A DNA stretch of 64,000 bases from Dryocosmus kuriphilus (GCA_038277395.1 CM076197.1:101830442-101894441), one strand, 5' to 3'. Positions 43,401 through 56,655 are shown, counted from the stretch's first letter. A program made the numbers and translations. Notes: generated by a model from the letters alone, not told the origin.

Positions 43401-46400
43401 TCACGCAGCTAGTCCTTCCCCTCGAGGCGCAGGTGGAGGTGGCAATCGTGCTGATGGTGGAGTTGCGTTGCTTTCGGTTCTTGAAGGTGCATCTCTTTCA
43501 TAGTGATGTTGCAAAGGTTCACCACTCCAGGCAGGCATGCTCGCTGAATTTTGATTTCCGGTGTTAGAGGATGGTGCCCCCGGGGAATGAGACGGGGATG
43601 GAGTCTGGAATAACATGGAGCCGGAGGCTAGCGAAGACTTGGTGTCACTCATCGGACCGTTGGTTGGTGTCATGGGTTGTTTTTCCATGGGAAAGCCTCC
43701 ACCGTACACTGATCCGAAGATTCCAGCGTATTTGCTCGCATTGACTGGATGGGCTGGCAATCCGTTGTTACCCTGAATTACCGAGATCTCGTTCAGCTGT
43801 AAGTAAGTCACGCCTGGTTAAGTTTATTCATGAGGAATTACCTGCAAAATGGAATGAATGAGGAAATCGTCAGTCATAGTCGATTGATGTTAAACAACCC
43901 AGGTTGAACATCTGACTTCATGTTGACGTTTTATCTACAAGATTCCAAAATACTATTTTAAGTATACGTACTTTCTGTTGAACTCCGTTAAGGAATGGCG
44001 TGGGCAGGTAAGGATAGAAAAGATCCGGCCTTCGTTGCAGAAACTCCGAGTCCTTGGGCGTGATGGGTAGAGGAGGAAGATCCAGAGACATTCGGCGTCC
44101 TCGCCGAGAGGTTCCGTTGGTCCACATATGCGTGCCCATGTGAACCTGCGCAAGATGAAAAGGCGAATTTAAAAGAGGAGTCCTTGTTGAATTTTCAATG
44201 AAATTCAACATCACGCTCTCGTTTAGTTATTTGGTTATTCTCTATCGATTTATCTGCGATAGTAAGTGACGCTTTAGCGTTAGTAGAAGCGATAGCAGCT
44301 TACTAGCATTAGTGAGACTTTAGCATTAGGATTGTCAAAGAGGAGCGACGAGAGAGTAGCGCGATAGATATTAGAAACATTATCGTGTTTTTCGTGTGTG
44401 TACCTTGAGATTGCCCTTGGTGGTGAAGGCCTTCTGGCAGACGGTGCACCGGAATGGTTTGTCACCAGTGTGTGTTCTCATGTGGATCTGGAGCGCCGAG
44501 GACGAGGAGAAATTCTTATTGCAAACCTGGCACAAGTGCTTGCTGGACATGCCTGCAAATACACACACATTTCGCTAAGCTGTCCCTGCCAATTGCCTCT
44601 GTTAAAGAGTTTTCCTTCCTATCTTTATTATTTTCATCTAATATTATGCTTTGAATTTCAAATCTTTTTAAGCAAATGATTTTACTGGTGAAATTTGAAG
44701 GGAAATGTTCGTAATGATTATCAGTAGTTCTCTTCTCGTAAGAGTATTAAACTTCTAGATTTACCTTCTTGATAACAAGCCGTAAAAAGGTTCTAGCCTA
44801 CCACCAGCGATCAGTATGTCTACGATGTTAGCCGCGTAGTGGTTAAAGGATAATAAGTCAGCACAAGCGGGATTGCGCAGATCGACACATAGAGATACGC
44901 AAGGAAGCGATGAACTACATTCTCATTGGAAAAATTACACTCACAGCCAAAGAAAGTAGCAGTTTTTACAGTTTAATGAAGAGAATTCCGTGAATATTTG
45001 AGATCCGATGAAAATGCAGTTTTCTGATTTTAAACTCTTCCAAGATAACTAAGATCTACTTACTGTGCGGCCTTTTTGGAGCTGCAAGTTCGCTTTCGGC
45101 TAGAGATCTCTTCACGGGAATTACAGACTCCACTGATGTAGGTGGCATCGGAGGTGGAGGTGGAGGCGGTGGAGGTGGTGGAGGCAAACTTGACTCATCA
45201 GTGCACATTGGACTCCTGGAGCTTTCGTGATCAGGGGTGTGTTGCTGATGCTGTTGAGTTGGTGGTTTAGAGTCGCTGAAGAGATGAGGAGGCATGTCCC
45301 GGATCTTGTGGGTTAGCATGTGTTGCTTCATGTTGCCCTGAAGATTTAAAAGACGGAGATTAGCATATATTGTTTCGATTCAGTCAGTTTCTGATTATGC
45401 TAAATGCGAAAGCAAAGCGTTTGAAGTAATTTTAGAATAGCTAGACAATTTCTGATTCTTTGTAAGCGTATCTTAGAGCAATTTGATTTTGCACAACGGT
45501 TAAGGGTTATTGAGATAAAAAAACCCTCGCGGAGCCTTATGGGCAAATTATCGACTTGCTCGGGAGGCTCTTACCAGGAATACGGGGTCCGAGGTTAGAA
45601 GTCCGAGGGCGGGGGGCATCAGTGGGGGCAGGCGAACGTCCCCATAGATTGCCGCATAGGTAGACGTCAGTCCCCGCCCCCCTCCAGTCCCAGTCCGCCC
45701 CCGATTCTTACGATCCTCGGGCCGCCGTCTCCTGCGTTTTGGCTTCTCCTGAGACTCCGTCGATACTATCGATGGTGGTCGAGCTGATAACGACTGGTAT
45801 GGAAGATCTGATCTAACGGTAGTCGAACTTCTTGCGGGTAATCCGTTTCCCCGCTCAGCACATGAGCACGATGCTACCACTGTGCCGTCACTCTGAAAGT
45901 ATTGCTAAATGAAAACTCGATATATCTTACAGAGAACTTTTACTTTATATGGAATGATTTATATAATAGTTTATAGCTATTTCTTGTTTGAAAGCTAATC
46001 AAGATTAATCTTTTAACATTTAATAATCCCCTAATCTGCGATAATTAATCTGATTCAACGTGTCCTTTTTGTCAAATCACCTGCTGACTAGTGTCTTATA
46101 GCGTTCCTGGGTGACTTGGCAAATTGTACACTTCCCTTCTTAAATAAACTTCTTATATGACAATTACCTTAGTCGAAAATCCTCGATCGCAGATGGTGCA
46201 CTTGAAAGGTCGTTCCTTCGTGTGGCTCCGGTAATGAATTTCCAATGCAGAGTTACACGCAAATGTCTTGTAGCAGATATTACACGTAGTGTTGCCACGT
46301 ACTGCAACAAATCGTGCAAGGTTTCAGTCATTCTCACGCGAATGTTTAAAATATCAATATAGATCAAAGAAAAGAAAGTTACTCTAATTCTGCGTAGTGA

Positions 46401-49400
46401 GTACTCTGAATATCGATGTTTATTGTTTACACTCGGTTTTTAAAATGTTTTGCAATAGTTACTTTGAAGAATGTTTTTAAATAGTGAAATAACGTGAATA
46501 AAATTGCGCGTAGAATCTGATTCGTGATAAAACTTTATATTGTTTTAGTTTTGGAAGAAGAGCTTTATATTGATTGTGCAAATTTAGACTTGCCTTAATC
46601 AGAGAAAGACTGAGCTTGATGTATTTAAAATGTAAAACAAGTCGCATTAAGATAACAGTGAAGGAATGGAATGGATCGATGCAAAGCAACTGTTATGTTG
46701 TATAAAACAATTTATTTATAACCGTACATGTGTGTGTATGTTTGAATGATTACTCGCCGAACAAGAATAACCTAATATTTGCCACTTTATTTCAAACATA
46801 AATCAGTAAGTGCCTATATCTGTAGTACGTGACGAACGTATATTGCAGCAACTTTTAAAGTACTATTTAAAATCAAGTCGTAAGAACATTCTTAATTCAG
46901 CCAGCCAGCTAAATTACAATACAAGTAAACTAATATAATTGGCATTTTACCTAAGAACTACAAATTTTATACAATTAAACTAAAAAGTCTTTTTAAAATG
47001 TCTAAAAACAGTTCAACTTTTAAAAAAATAGAAATTTCCACGAAAATCTAACTCAGCATGATCCATTCTACTCGAATTGTAATCTTACTAGCTGTATCAT
47101 ATGAGCAACGTGCAAGGAAGTCGTGGAAATACTAATGTAAAGTAAAAGATATATCTATTCAGACAAAACTAACGAAGTAAACGAGATCAAGGAAATAACA
47201 CATTTAAAGAACAAGAGAGGGGAGTGCTAGGTCCAGCTACACCACGTAAGGATATTTGGAAAAAAGTTTGGTTACTTCGAAAGGGTTGTTGGTTACAGTT
47301 CTTGAAGGGTGTTTTCATACGGAAGATGATAGGTCGGTTGTCGAGAAAGGAGACATTTGAGAATCGAGATAAGAAGATCATGAGAGTGTTTCGGATTGGG
47401 AAGGTGTAGCGGGAACTGCGGCTCGCCCTTCGATGTGCTAGCAGCGCCTACCTGCTGGGCCTCCGACAGCTAGGCCAAGCGGATTGTAAGTCGAGGTTGC
47501 TGCCAAAACGGCTGATGTTGTTAACGAGGCTAAAGGTCCGCCGCCAGCACTGCCAGGACTGACTGCGTTCATCGGCGAAACGCTATTTGTGCTCGTGCCC
47601 ATAGTATTCAGAGATGGCGATGAAGACACCGCCTGTAAAAGCCCTGCAAACATGCCGAATGGATGGGGGTGGTGTGGTGTGGTTTGAGGCGGTGGTGTCG
47701 AAGCGGAAGCTACGGATGCTGGTGTCGAGCAAGTTCTTGGTGTCAAGTCCAAAGGTGCCCCTGCACTAGGTGGACTGATGCTCTTCTCGCTGCCATTGTA
47801 CCGATGAAGAGGAGGCGACCTCACAGAGTTCATATGTCCCTGAGCCATCGTCGTGATCGTCCTGACTTGGTTCTCAAGCGCTGCTAGGGAAGTCGAAAAG
47901 GAAGGAAGATGATAGGTATTTCTTTGTGTTCAGGTTCATCGGGCTCCTGCTCTGGCTCTTCTTCCTCCTCGGCACTCCGCCTTTCCTGAGCCTCGTCACA
48001 CCTCTCGTCTTCTTCTCTCCGATCATCCTCATCCTCATCTTGGTCATCCATGTCTTCGCCATGTTCTTCCATGTATCTTTGTTGCTGCTGGTGAAATTGA
48101 TGCTGCTGATGTTGATGTTCTTTCATATCAGTTTCACTCTCCAGTGATTGCCTTTCTAATGAATGTCGAGATGGTGGAAAGGCTAGAGAGAAACCCGGAC
48201 CACCAGGCTGAAGAGGGGGGAATCCATGTGGAAGAAAAGAGGCGAGAGGATTGTGAGGGTAACCTGGATACTCGTTCACTTCTGCAGCTTGTATTTGCTC
48301 TGGAGTGAGATCCGTAGGCTCGCCCGTGTGCAGTCGTATGTGTTGTTGAAGAACTAAAGCATTGGTGAATTTTTTGTGACAAACAGGACACTGATGCAGA
48401 ACTCGTAGAGGTGGCTTCGCTCGATGAACTCCCATGTGAGTCTTAAGATTTCCTTTCGTAGTGAAGGCCCTTCCGCAGATTTTGCATTTGAAAGGTCGTT
48501 CTCCCGTGTGCGTTCTGTAGTGCATCTGCAGCGCGCTTTTGCAGGATAGCACTCGATGACAAATAGCACATTCGTTCGGGTCCGTCAACTTGTGTTCGAT
48601 GTTGTCCACCAACTGTTGCAACTTCATCGTCTCTGAGGATTTTGTGATTTCTATTAAACTCTCCCAAGAATTGTCGTTGCTACCAGGCCTAGGTAGGAGA
48701 CTCGAGTAGATAGCTGGATCTCTCGCAGGATCAACGATCATATCGTTGACAGAGCCTGTGGGAGTCGTTCCAGTTGTTGAGCATGGATGATGAGGCAACT
48801 GGTGGTGAGGTGGTGGTCCAGGAAATATGATTCCAGAAAAGGATGTCTGAAGACTTCCACTACTGGCACTGCTACTCGCTGGTGAAGCCCCAGAGTACGG
48901 AATTGGCTGTTGCGAAAGACGGATCCCGGTCCTCTACTTGATAGATTCTCAGGCTGCTCCTCCATGTCATCCTCAGGTTCCATTTCCACATCTCCTTCCA
49001 GACATCCACTAATTTTGCTATCCATACTACAATCCTCGTACTGTTGAGGGTGGGAAGGAGGATTTGCCGAGGATGGTGATGAATTCATAAATTTCCTAGT
49101 CGCCTCGTCGAATTCCTCGCCTTCTTCCTCTGGTAGTTCATCAGCATCCTCTGGCTCTCTCTTAGGCGTGATTTGTTCCTTACTCTCCTGCTGGGACAGT
49201 TGTAGCTGAAATGACTCTTGCGTCGACTGCTCGACCTTTATTTCCTCCCTCACATCTTCCTTCGGGTCCTGGATTTGTGTTTGTGGTTGATGATCAAGAA
49301 AGGAATGATGAGAACTCGAGTGGGTGTTAGGTGATGATGGAGATGTCGCAGGTACCGTTGTCAAAGGCTTGCTGAGGTTCTCAGGGACGTCTTGATCATC

Positions 49401-50844
49401 TCGGTGATTGACGAGAGGAGGACGATAAAGGGGCGACATACCGGGCATGGCTAGACTAAGAGGTAAGGGAGGTTGTGGGGGGAGAAAACCGTGTGCTGCG
49501 GCGGGATGAAAAGGGGGGTGATGCGGGGGCGGGGGAGGTGGTGATGGTAAGGGTCTCTGTCCGGATGCTGCGAGCTGCTGGAGGAGTGGAGGATGATACT
49601 TATCGAGGTGTTCAGGAACGGGATTGGGATTCATCTTAATATGCGGAAACTTGGCCGTGTGCCTTTGGAAGTGGACCTTCAAGTTTCCTTTGGTGGTGAA
49701 TCGGCTCCCGCAGACGTTGCACTTAAAGGGACGCTCACCTGTGTGGGACCGTATGTGGATCTGGAGGGCCGAGTCGCTGCCAAAGACCTTGCCGCAGTAG
49801 CGACATCGATGTTTGAAGAAGGGCTCGCCCCGGCTGCCACCGGTTTTCGAGTCGTAGGGAGACAACCTCGAACCTTTACCACTCCTGAAGGCGAGTTCAT
49901 CAGCCAGATTGTTCGCTAGCAGACCTTGACTTGCATTATCCAGCACCTCTTGTGCGCGCTTTTGAAGCATCTCCAGGGTGTTGGGTTCATGAAGAGGTAA
50001 TGGATCGTTGTTGGTGATGATCGTCGACGCGAGGGATGAACTTATCGAGCAGAGAGGTGGCATTTGATGACTCATAGCTACCATGTTGCTGGATGTTGTA
50101 GTTGGCGTCGTCGCGGTGGATGAAGGAAGAGGTATGCCGACGGGAGAAGCACTGCTTGTGGGTACTGGTCGTTCCTGGGGCACATTTGGGGTGAGAGGCG
50201 ATGGTGATGGTTGCTGATGACTGGGTGGTCGAGATGGAGGAGGGGAAGTGAGGAGAGGTAGGGACTTGGGATTTGTGACTGGGGATGGCGAAGCTTCTTT
50301 GCTATCTGAGGTGGCCGAGTCTCCTATCGCCGGTGTAGTTCCAGGTTGCGATCCTGATAACTGTTGCCGTAGTTGACTAATCAGCTGGAGTTGGAAAACC
50401 TGCTGATGCTGAAGCTGAAGGGTATAAAGAGTGCTCTGCAAAAGGGCGTAATCTTGCAGGGCCGCCTCGCTGTCTGCGCTACCCGCCAGGGCCGACGCTG
50501 CAAATTGGGCAACTGCAACTTTTGTATTTTCAAGAGCCCCAAGTGTGACGTGACTAGTACCGGCGGGAGGGAAGACTCCGGCAGCTGAGCCACCCTCCAC
50601 GAAACTATTATTGTTTTCTGCATCCTGACGATGTCGCATTTGCTTGCGCGAACCCTCCTCGTCTTCTTCCTGCTCCTCCTGCTCATCAACTCCTTCATCC
50701 TCGTCTTCCTCCATTGGTAATTCTTCCTGATCTTTCTCGTCCTCATCTCCATGATGGGAACGCGTTGCCGTGAGATCAACGCCTCTTCGCCGGTCGCTCC
50801 TCCTCCACTTTCCTCGTCGTCCGAAGCTGAGTCATTTTCTTCTC
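43401..50844 (-). CDS. sal: Spalt / SALL-family C2H2 zinc-finger transcription factor
   Basis: Minus-strand exons: 50844-47452, 46301-46168, 45337-45064, 44552-44404, 44145-43972 and 43796-43401 (stop TGA). A candidate first exon lies at 53505-53430. The phases join in frame, giving about 1,530 residues. Spalt hallmarks run in order. First is an acidic N-terminal part (NDSASDDEE). Then comes NTKVAVAQFAA and the conserved glutamine-rich TLYTLQLQHQQVFQLQLISQ dimerisation segment. The first finger pair is CRYCGKVF/CNVCGSRF, followed by the triple CAICHRVL/CKICGRAF/CPVCHKKF. Two C-terminal pairs follow, CNICYKTF/CTICDRGF and CQVCNKNF/CTVCQKAF. That makes nine fingers, paired and with the GERPFKC linker typical of SALL. 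It acts as a nuclear transcriptional regulator in patterning and sensory or appendage development. In the 3.4 kb exon the frame breaks three times (near 50783, 48926 and 47915), each fixed by one extra base. This probably reflects assembly errors rather than loss of an essential gene. Confidence 0.93.
45575..45892 (-). other. Candidate in-frame cassette exon of spalt (106 codons)
   Basis: An open segment bounded by a good acceptor (CTTTCAG|AGTGAC) and donor (TTCCTG|GTAAGAG). It lies in the intron between the exon ending CDRGFSTK and the one starting GNMKQHMLTH. It is exactly 318 nt, phase 0 at both ends, with no stop. The predicted peptide begins SDGTVVASCSCAERGN, has a basic patch (KPKRRRRRPEDRKNR) and a glycine-rich stretch. 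Inclusion would insert it between the cysteine and histidine halves of a C2H2 finger. It may be a true alternative exon or an unspliced open intron segment. Confidence 0.5.
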
Positions 50845-53429
50845 CTGGAACAGAAAAAAATATGCGAGATATATAGTGTCAGTCCAAATGATGTAATTTT
50901 AGTAAGTGTTTTTTGATAAGCGCGAGAAGTTTCGTTAATCAGTTTTTAAGGCAAATCATCTTCGGCTGAGACGGGACGATATCTTGGGGTTCATTAGTAA
51001 ATAATGATGCATAGTGTAAGCATCCAAGATAATGGGAGAATGTTAGGAAGGGATTTTTTAAGTGCCTGAGAGATATTCTTCGTAAAATTGAAACGTCTAA
51101 TTAAAAGCCGACGTGACGTTATGACATTTTTTAAATATCGGTATAATATGGAAATGTATTCTGGAGTTCGGACTCGAGATAAGATTTCCTCGCTGTAGTA
51201 ATCAATGATTTATTTTATTATATACTTATTCTAAGAGTCCCTCTACAAAATATTCGGCATGTAGGATGTTTACTGTATATTTATATTCATCTTTCAACAC
51301 ATACGAGTTTTGCATTTGAATGATGGACACATTTAAAATCTCAATTCTAAAAAAAGCTGAACATCTAAACGCAAGCTTTATAGCTTATTAAATCTTGAGC
51401 AGGATACTTGTATTCGGACGACGTAATTGCTTTAAAATATTTCACGAAACCAAATTAGACAGTTTTCGCAAAATATTATTTCCAATCTTATTTGAGTATA
51501 TAATAAATGCACTAACGCTTACAGATTTAAAATTTATCTATATTATTGAATATTGATAATTCATTATCATGTTTTCGGAATATTTTAGATTAAACTTGAT
51601 ATCTTAAAACAATATGGCAGTTTACTTTTATTTATTGAATTGATATATGTAAATGACTCAAAGGAAAATTTCTCGTAACGTCAGATAATGTTCCATACGT
51701 ATTCAGTAAATTGAAGTAATTATTAAATATCTATATTAAGTATAAAAAAAAATCTTTTCCAAAATTTTATATTAAATTTTACCGTTTATATTTATTCACT
51801 TTAGGTGCTTTAATTTTTTCAAAAGAGAAGTGTATAATAGAACTTTACAGAGTGAATACAAAATACTTTCAGAGATTCTAATTTTCGCTTATTATAATGG
51901 AAATGTTTCTAACATATTTTTTTATTTAAAAGAAAGACAATTTTTTGATTAACAAAACTTAGAATACTCATTTTTATGTATGTATGAAATAATATTTTGT
52001 TTATTTGAATGTTCAAATATCTTCAAGTACCTACATAATTTCACAAAAATGTTCTCTAAAATAAAAACCAGTAATTGATCTCAAAGAAGTTATAACCGTG
52101 TTTTCCTGCTTTTTAAAATATATCCTAATGTAGCTGACAACGAAATTTCACTTTATAATTTCTTTATGAAATGCAAAACATTTTCTGTAGCCGGAAAAGG
52201 ATTTCTCAACGGTTTGAGAATCGGACACTGGCGGACTTTGTGATAAACGAATTTTTAAAATTCCAACCTGAATATTCATTTGAAGTTAAAAATGTGCGTT
52301 TTCTTGATTTCAAATAAACTTTAACGTCTATTTGACTTCTTGACGTTTAATAAACAATGTACGTTACTTTTTACAATATTGAAACGGTACTTCTGCCATA
52401 TTATTCCAGTTTCGACTTTTCTCATGGCAATTTTATTTGACTAAAGTTTAAATTTGTGTCATCTTTAACAGCATACATGTGTTTGTGAAAAATGTAGTAC
52501 ACGATGCTCAGTCTATTTTTTCCAAAAGAAAAAGCAAAACTCACATAAATTTAAGTTGAAAATGATTGTTATCTCCAATATATATTGCAGGTAGTTAACG
52601 GTTTCTTGTCATTATATTACTGCATAGCGATAAATGTGAATTTGTATGTAGGTATTTGTTTTTCACAAGTCTTTTGTAATTAACTAGTCACGCAAGACTG
52701 CTCTTGAGTACTTAAATATTGTTACTGTGCACAAAAAAGGACTTGAATCTAATTTACGTATCACTTAAACTATTTTCTGATTTCAATTTATGGAAAAGAG
52801 TTGTGGTTTGAGAACAAATGATGAGTATTTGCACACTTGCAATATGAAGAGAATTTCCAAGTCATTGAAATCTAATTTAAATGACTTAAGAATACGGACG
52901 TACAAAGATATAGTTCCGCATCTTTAGAGCATATAATTAAAATTAAATTACTTTAAAAGTATCAACCTTTAGACCGAGTATCGAACTTCACTAAAATATG
53001 AATCTACGGTACCTATATTATAGATAACAGAAAAAGTGTTGAAATAAGAAGTGGAAAATACTTAAAATAAATTTACTTCATCATTTATAATTAACAGCTA
53101 TCTTCTGACATCTCCTATACTAAAATTCTTAACTTATTACTCACGATTCCATTACTTTTTTAAAAACACATAACATTCCAAAAAGTGAACACCTAATTTT
53201 CTCGAAACACACGATTAAACCGAAAACTGAACAACACATAATTCCATTAGACCCTCCAATTTTGAACTTTTCCCCTCACTGATTCGACACAGCCAGATTC
53301 GCGAACTTTCCAAATCGGTACTTTCATTTGACAAGCACCACGTGCTCGAAAGAAAGGGGAGGAGTGAACAAGGCGTAAACATCGCGGCTTTCGTGGCACG
53401 GAAAGAGCTCGTAAAATGCGAAATCGTAC
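50845..53429. other. Probable first intron of spalt
   Basis: AT-rich and without recognisable exons. If the candidate first exon is right, this is a 2.6 kb intron from GTACGA (53429) to TTCCAG (50845). It could hold enhancers; none can be shown by eye. Confidence 0.45.
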
Positions 53430-53505
53430 CGGAAGACCGTGAATAAGACAGGCGGGGTCCAGCTGGATCAGTCTGACAGTTCTTGGCGTCGCGACGCTGG
53501 CTCAT
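53430..53505 (-). other. Candidate first coding exon of spalt
   Basis: An ATG at 53505 opens MSQRRDAKNCQTDPAG. This parallels the SALL-family N-terminus that begins Met-Ser-x-Arg with a basic run and Ala-Lys, the NuRD-recruiting motif in vertebrates. The exon would end TCTTCCG|GTACGA in phase 1, which joins exactly to the GA|GAA start of the large exon and gives ...SRSSG-EENDSASDD. The surrounding region (53.4-54.1 kb) is GC- and CpG-richer than the rest, as expected for a promoter/5' UTR. The longer open frames over this region (53215-53883 minus, 53483-54205 plus) carry no known domain. Confidence 0.45.
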
Positions 53506-54215
53506 TCCTCGGCTGTCGAGGCGCCTCGTTATGCTCCATCGCATAAGTTGCATCGTTCTTCTCAGGGGTTGTTTCTTGCCCTTATCAGGGGTTCTTAATC
53601 CCCGACGCTTCGGCACCGGGAATGAGTTACCGACTGAGCGGACAGAGCCGCTCCACTTAGTCGCGAGAGCCACTCGCGGAGACGCTTTGCACCGAAGACA
53701 AAGGAATTGTATGCGCTTCGTCGAATCAACGGCACCGGCAGTGGTAGCGCATACGAATAAAACTATTAAAGAAAGACTTCTGACACGTACCCTATCATCC
53801 GGCAAGGACGAAGACCGACTGATCGCACGGGGAAGAACCGGCTCGATCGCGGCTATATCGTACGCCGCTCTCGCTATCCCCACTCATGCGCCGCGGAATC
53901 CCCACCACACTCCTACGCACCGGCGGCCTCCGCCACCACCCCCACCAACAACAGTTATGACAGGGAGGGCGTTGCGGTTCATAAATCAGGGGGAGAGGGG
54001 CGGAGCTTGCGCGGACCACTCACCGACTGAGGTTATTAATTATTATACGACCAGCCCGTCACCCCTCCAGCACCAAGTTACTTGCCGTATCTCGTTATAT
54101 TTTACGGGTCTCGTTATACCCTATAGGTTTTACTGCACCGCGATGATGGTCGGGTGTTTAGACACTGAAAGGAATGGTTTCCAAGATGCAAATGATTATA
54201 TTTAATGGCTATTGG
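53506..54215 (-). promoter_or_regulatory. GC-rich presumptive promoter / 5' UTR region of spalt
   Basis: A ~600 bp island of higher GC and CpG content in an AT-rich window, just upstream of the candidate first spalt exon. It includes an inverted CACCACCCCC/GGGGAG-rich stretch near 53930-54005. No TATA box recognised. Assignment is by position and composition. Confidence 0.4.
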
Positions 54216-54219
54216 GTTT

Positions 54220-55030
54220 TAAAATCAGCGGGATATATATGTATGCTGGAATAATGATTCCGGAATGATAATTGTAGGATATTCAGTCAGGGGTGACAAT
54301 TCTTTATTTGTAATGATAATTCCGCGGTTATTATTTTGGGATGATTATTCCAGTAACATCATTCCGGGGGAATCGGGATGACCTCGAGGATGACAGTTCT
54401 GTAACTATGATAATTTCGGATTATAATTCCATGATTATCATATTGGGATCATCTTTCCGGGATATTCCGCGGTGATAATTTTCTGCTTATTATTTTGGGA
54501 TGATAATTGATGATAGTTCTTTGATGATAATTACGTCATGATAATTCGTCATAAATTCCTAAATAATAAGTTTGTAATGGTCATTCCGCTATGACGATTT
54601 CAGCATGATAATTTAACGATCATAATTCCAGGATGACAATTCTGTAGTGATAATTCCGGTCCCCGGTTATGATTTTCTGATAATTAATTCTGCGGAATTG
54701 ATTATTCCAAAATAATAATTACGGAATTATCCCGCGGGATGATAATTCCGTAAGACCGGGGGAAAGGGGCTATTTTTATTATTCCGGAATGATAATTTTT
54801 GTAATGAAAATCCGGCGATGACAATTTTCGGATGATAATTCGGCGATTATAATTCCCGATGATCATTTTGGGATGAACAATCTGATACAACAGTTTTATA
54901 ATGCTAATTAAAGCAGTGATAATTCCTCATGAAAAGTGATTATTTTTCATGATCATTGGGGCAAAATAATATTCTGCAATGATAATTTCGCGATGATAAT
55001 TTTAGGATGATCGTTCCGAGATAACATTTT
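54220..55030. repeat. Degenerate minisatellite of GATGATAATTCCG-type units
   Basis: About 0.8 kb made of imperfect ~12-17 bp units such as ATGATAATTCCGG, TGATAATTCCG and GATGATAATTTTCG, mostly in the same orientation and interrupted by short unique bits. The unit variants differ at the C/G positions. Confidence 0.85.
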
Positions 55031-56638
55031 TGTGAAAAATAATTTTTTTTCATTAATGTAAGACATTAGGATTTCTTAAAATAATGCTAAAGCAATTTTA
55101 TTCCGTCTGAATGAGACAAGAATTAATTTTGTAAACATAGTCCGTAATAGATTGTGACCAAAAATAAAAAAAAAAATTATCTGAGTCTGATATAACTACG
55201 CTTAAAATTAACCAAATTTCTTATGAAACCTACCAAAAAGCCGAAGCTATCAGTATAAAAATATCTAACATCTGTAAATAGATACCGAAGACCCATTGGA
55301 ATCTTTTTTTGTCTTCTTTAAAATTAGCAAATTTCTCGATTAATATGCAACAAGTTTGAATGTTTACGCCACAACACCATCGACTCACAACTCTTTCTTT
55401 ATCAGTTCTGATCTAATGTCACGTCATATATTTTATAATGGCGTCTTAAAATTTCGAAAACTACTATCTGTTCAGTAGCTCTTTGACAGTAGTCTCTGTA
55501 ATATCGTCTTCATCCTATTCTCGTGGCCTTGATAGACACGTTGACCTTAGGCAAAAGTCGATAAGTGGCCAATAAACCACATCGAGAGGGATCAATGACC
55601 AGATCTGCTGTTCCAAATGAAAAAGTAGTAAGTCGCATTCGCCTTACGTTTTCATTTGAGACAGCAGAGATAAGTGAATTTGTCGTAGTTTAGACAAGTT
55701 TTAACTTCCCGTCATTGGCAATCTCTATTTTTAGAAAGTACATTGTTTTAAATAAAAAATACTTTATAAATATTACGAAGTTACTCTTACTGAGAAACTC
55801 GTGGAAATCAGACTTAAACAAACAGGATTTAATCAGCTTTTCAGAAGATCTTTCAAACGATAATAAGTGATTATTCACAGGTTAAACTTTCACATCAATA
55901 TCTTATATTTTGTAGTAGATGGATATTGAAATTTCATATATTCTTGACATTGATTAAGTAGAGCTTCTCCGACAATAAAATTTAAATCACAAAATGCAAT
56001 AAAAAGCTAAAGGTATAGGTTTGAATAATTTGCAGTTCGTGAACTCCAGTTTTTCCATAAAAGGAGAGAAACATTTATGTAAAGCATACAAAAGAAGGAA
56101 TTTAAAACATATTTTAACGGATATAGTATTGAAATCATTCTTGTAATATTGATATATTTTGTAAAAGGTTTTGAATATACATATTGTTAATAAACAATAT
56201 TTATATGGGTATAATGTTTGCTTTTTCTCAATACTTTTTCTGTAAATCTTCACTGACACGTTTTTGACGTTGTTTCGGCAGTTGTGGAGGTATTTTCGCT
56301 TATCGAACGTACCCTTAGTATCTTCTTAATCTCTATAAGATAAATGAAGCTAATGGATACCCAAAGTAGTAAAAAAAACGAGTAAAAATTAAAAAGGTTT
56401 CTCCTTCTGGACGATGATTATGTTAAGTAACATAATTATTAGGGGCATACTCATAAATTCATCGATAATTTACCTTGTAACTAAAGATTGTGTGCAATAT
56501 TCTAAAAAAAATTATTTCTTTCTTTAAATGAGTCAAATGGCAAACAAGTTTTAAATAGATGGATGTTTCATCGATTCAATTATGTAATATAAAATTTAAA
56601 AATGTTAAAGGAAAAATATACAAATAACTCTATACTCG
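55031..56638. other. Intergenic, no gene seen
   Basis: AT-rich sequence upstream of spalt. The open frames at 55690-55878 and 55987-56259 lack recognisable domains. Confidence 0.4.
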
Positions 56639-56655
56639 CCCCCCCCCCCCCCCCC
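56639..56655. repeat. Poly-C homopolymer tract
   Basis: Seventeen C followed by a short CT run. No inverted-repeat ends like those of the G-run MITEs were found around it. Confidence 0.85.

Noticed and set aside
49593..49919. Plus-strand 108-codon open frame within spalt
   Set aside because: Antisense shadow of the first zinc-finger pair.
53215..54205. Overlapping 222- and 240-codon open frames on both strands
   Set aside because: They lie in a GC-rich region where stops are rare. Neither carries a recognisable domain. Only the short segment matching the SALL N-terminus was retained as a candidate exon.
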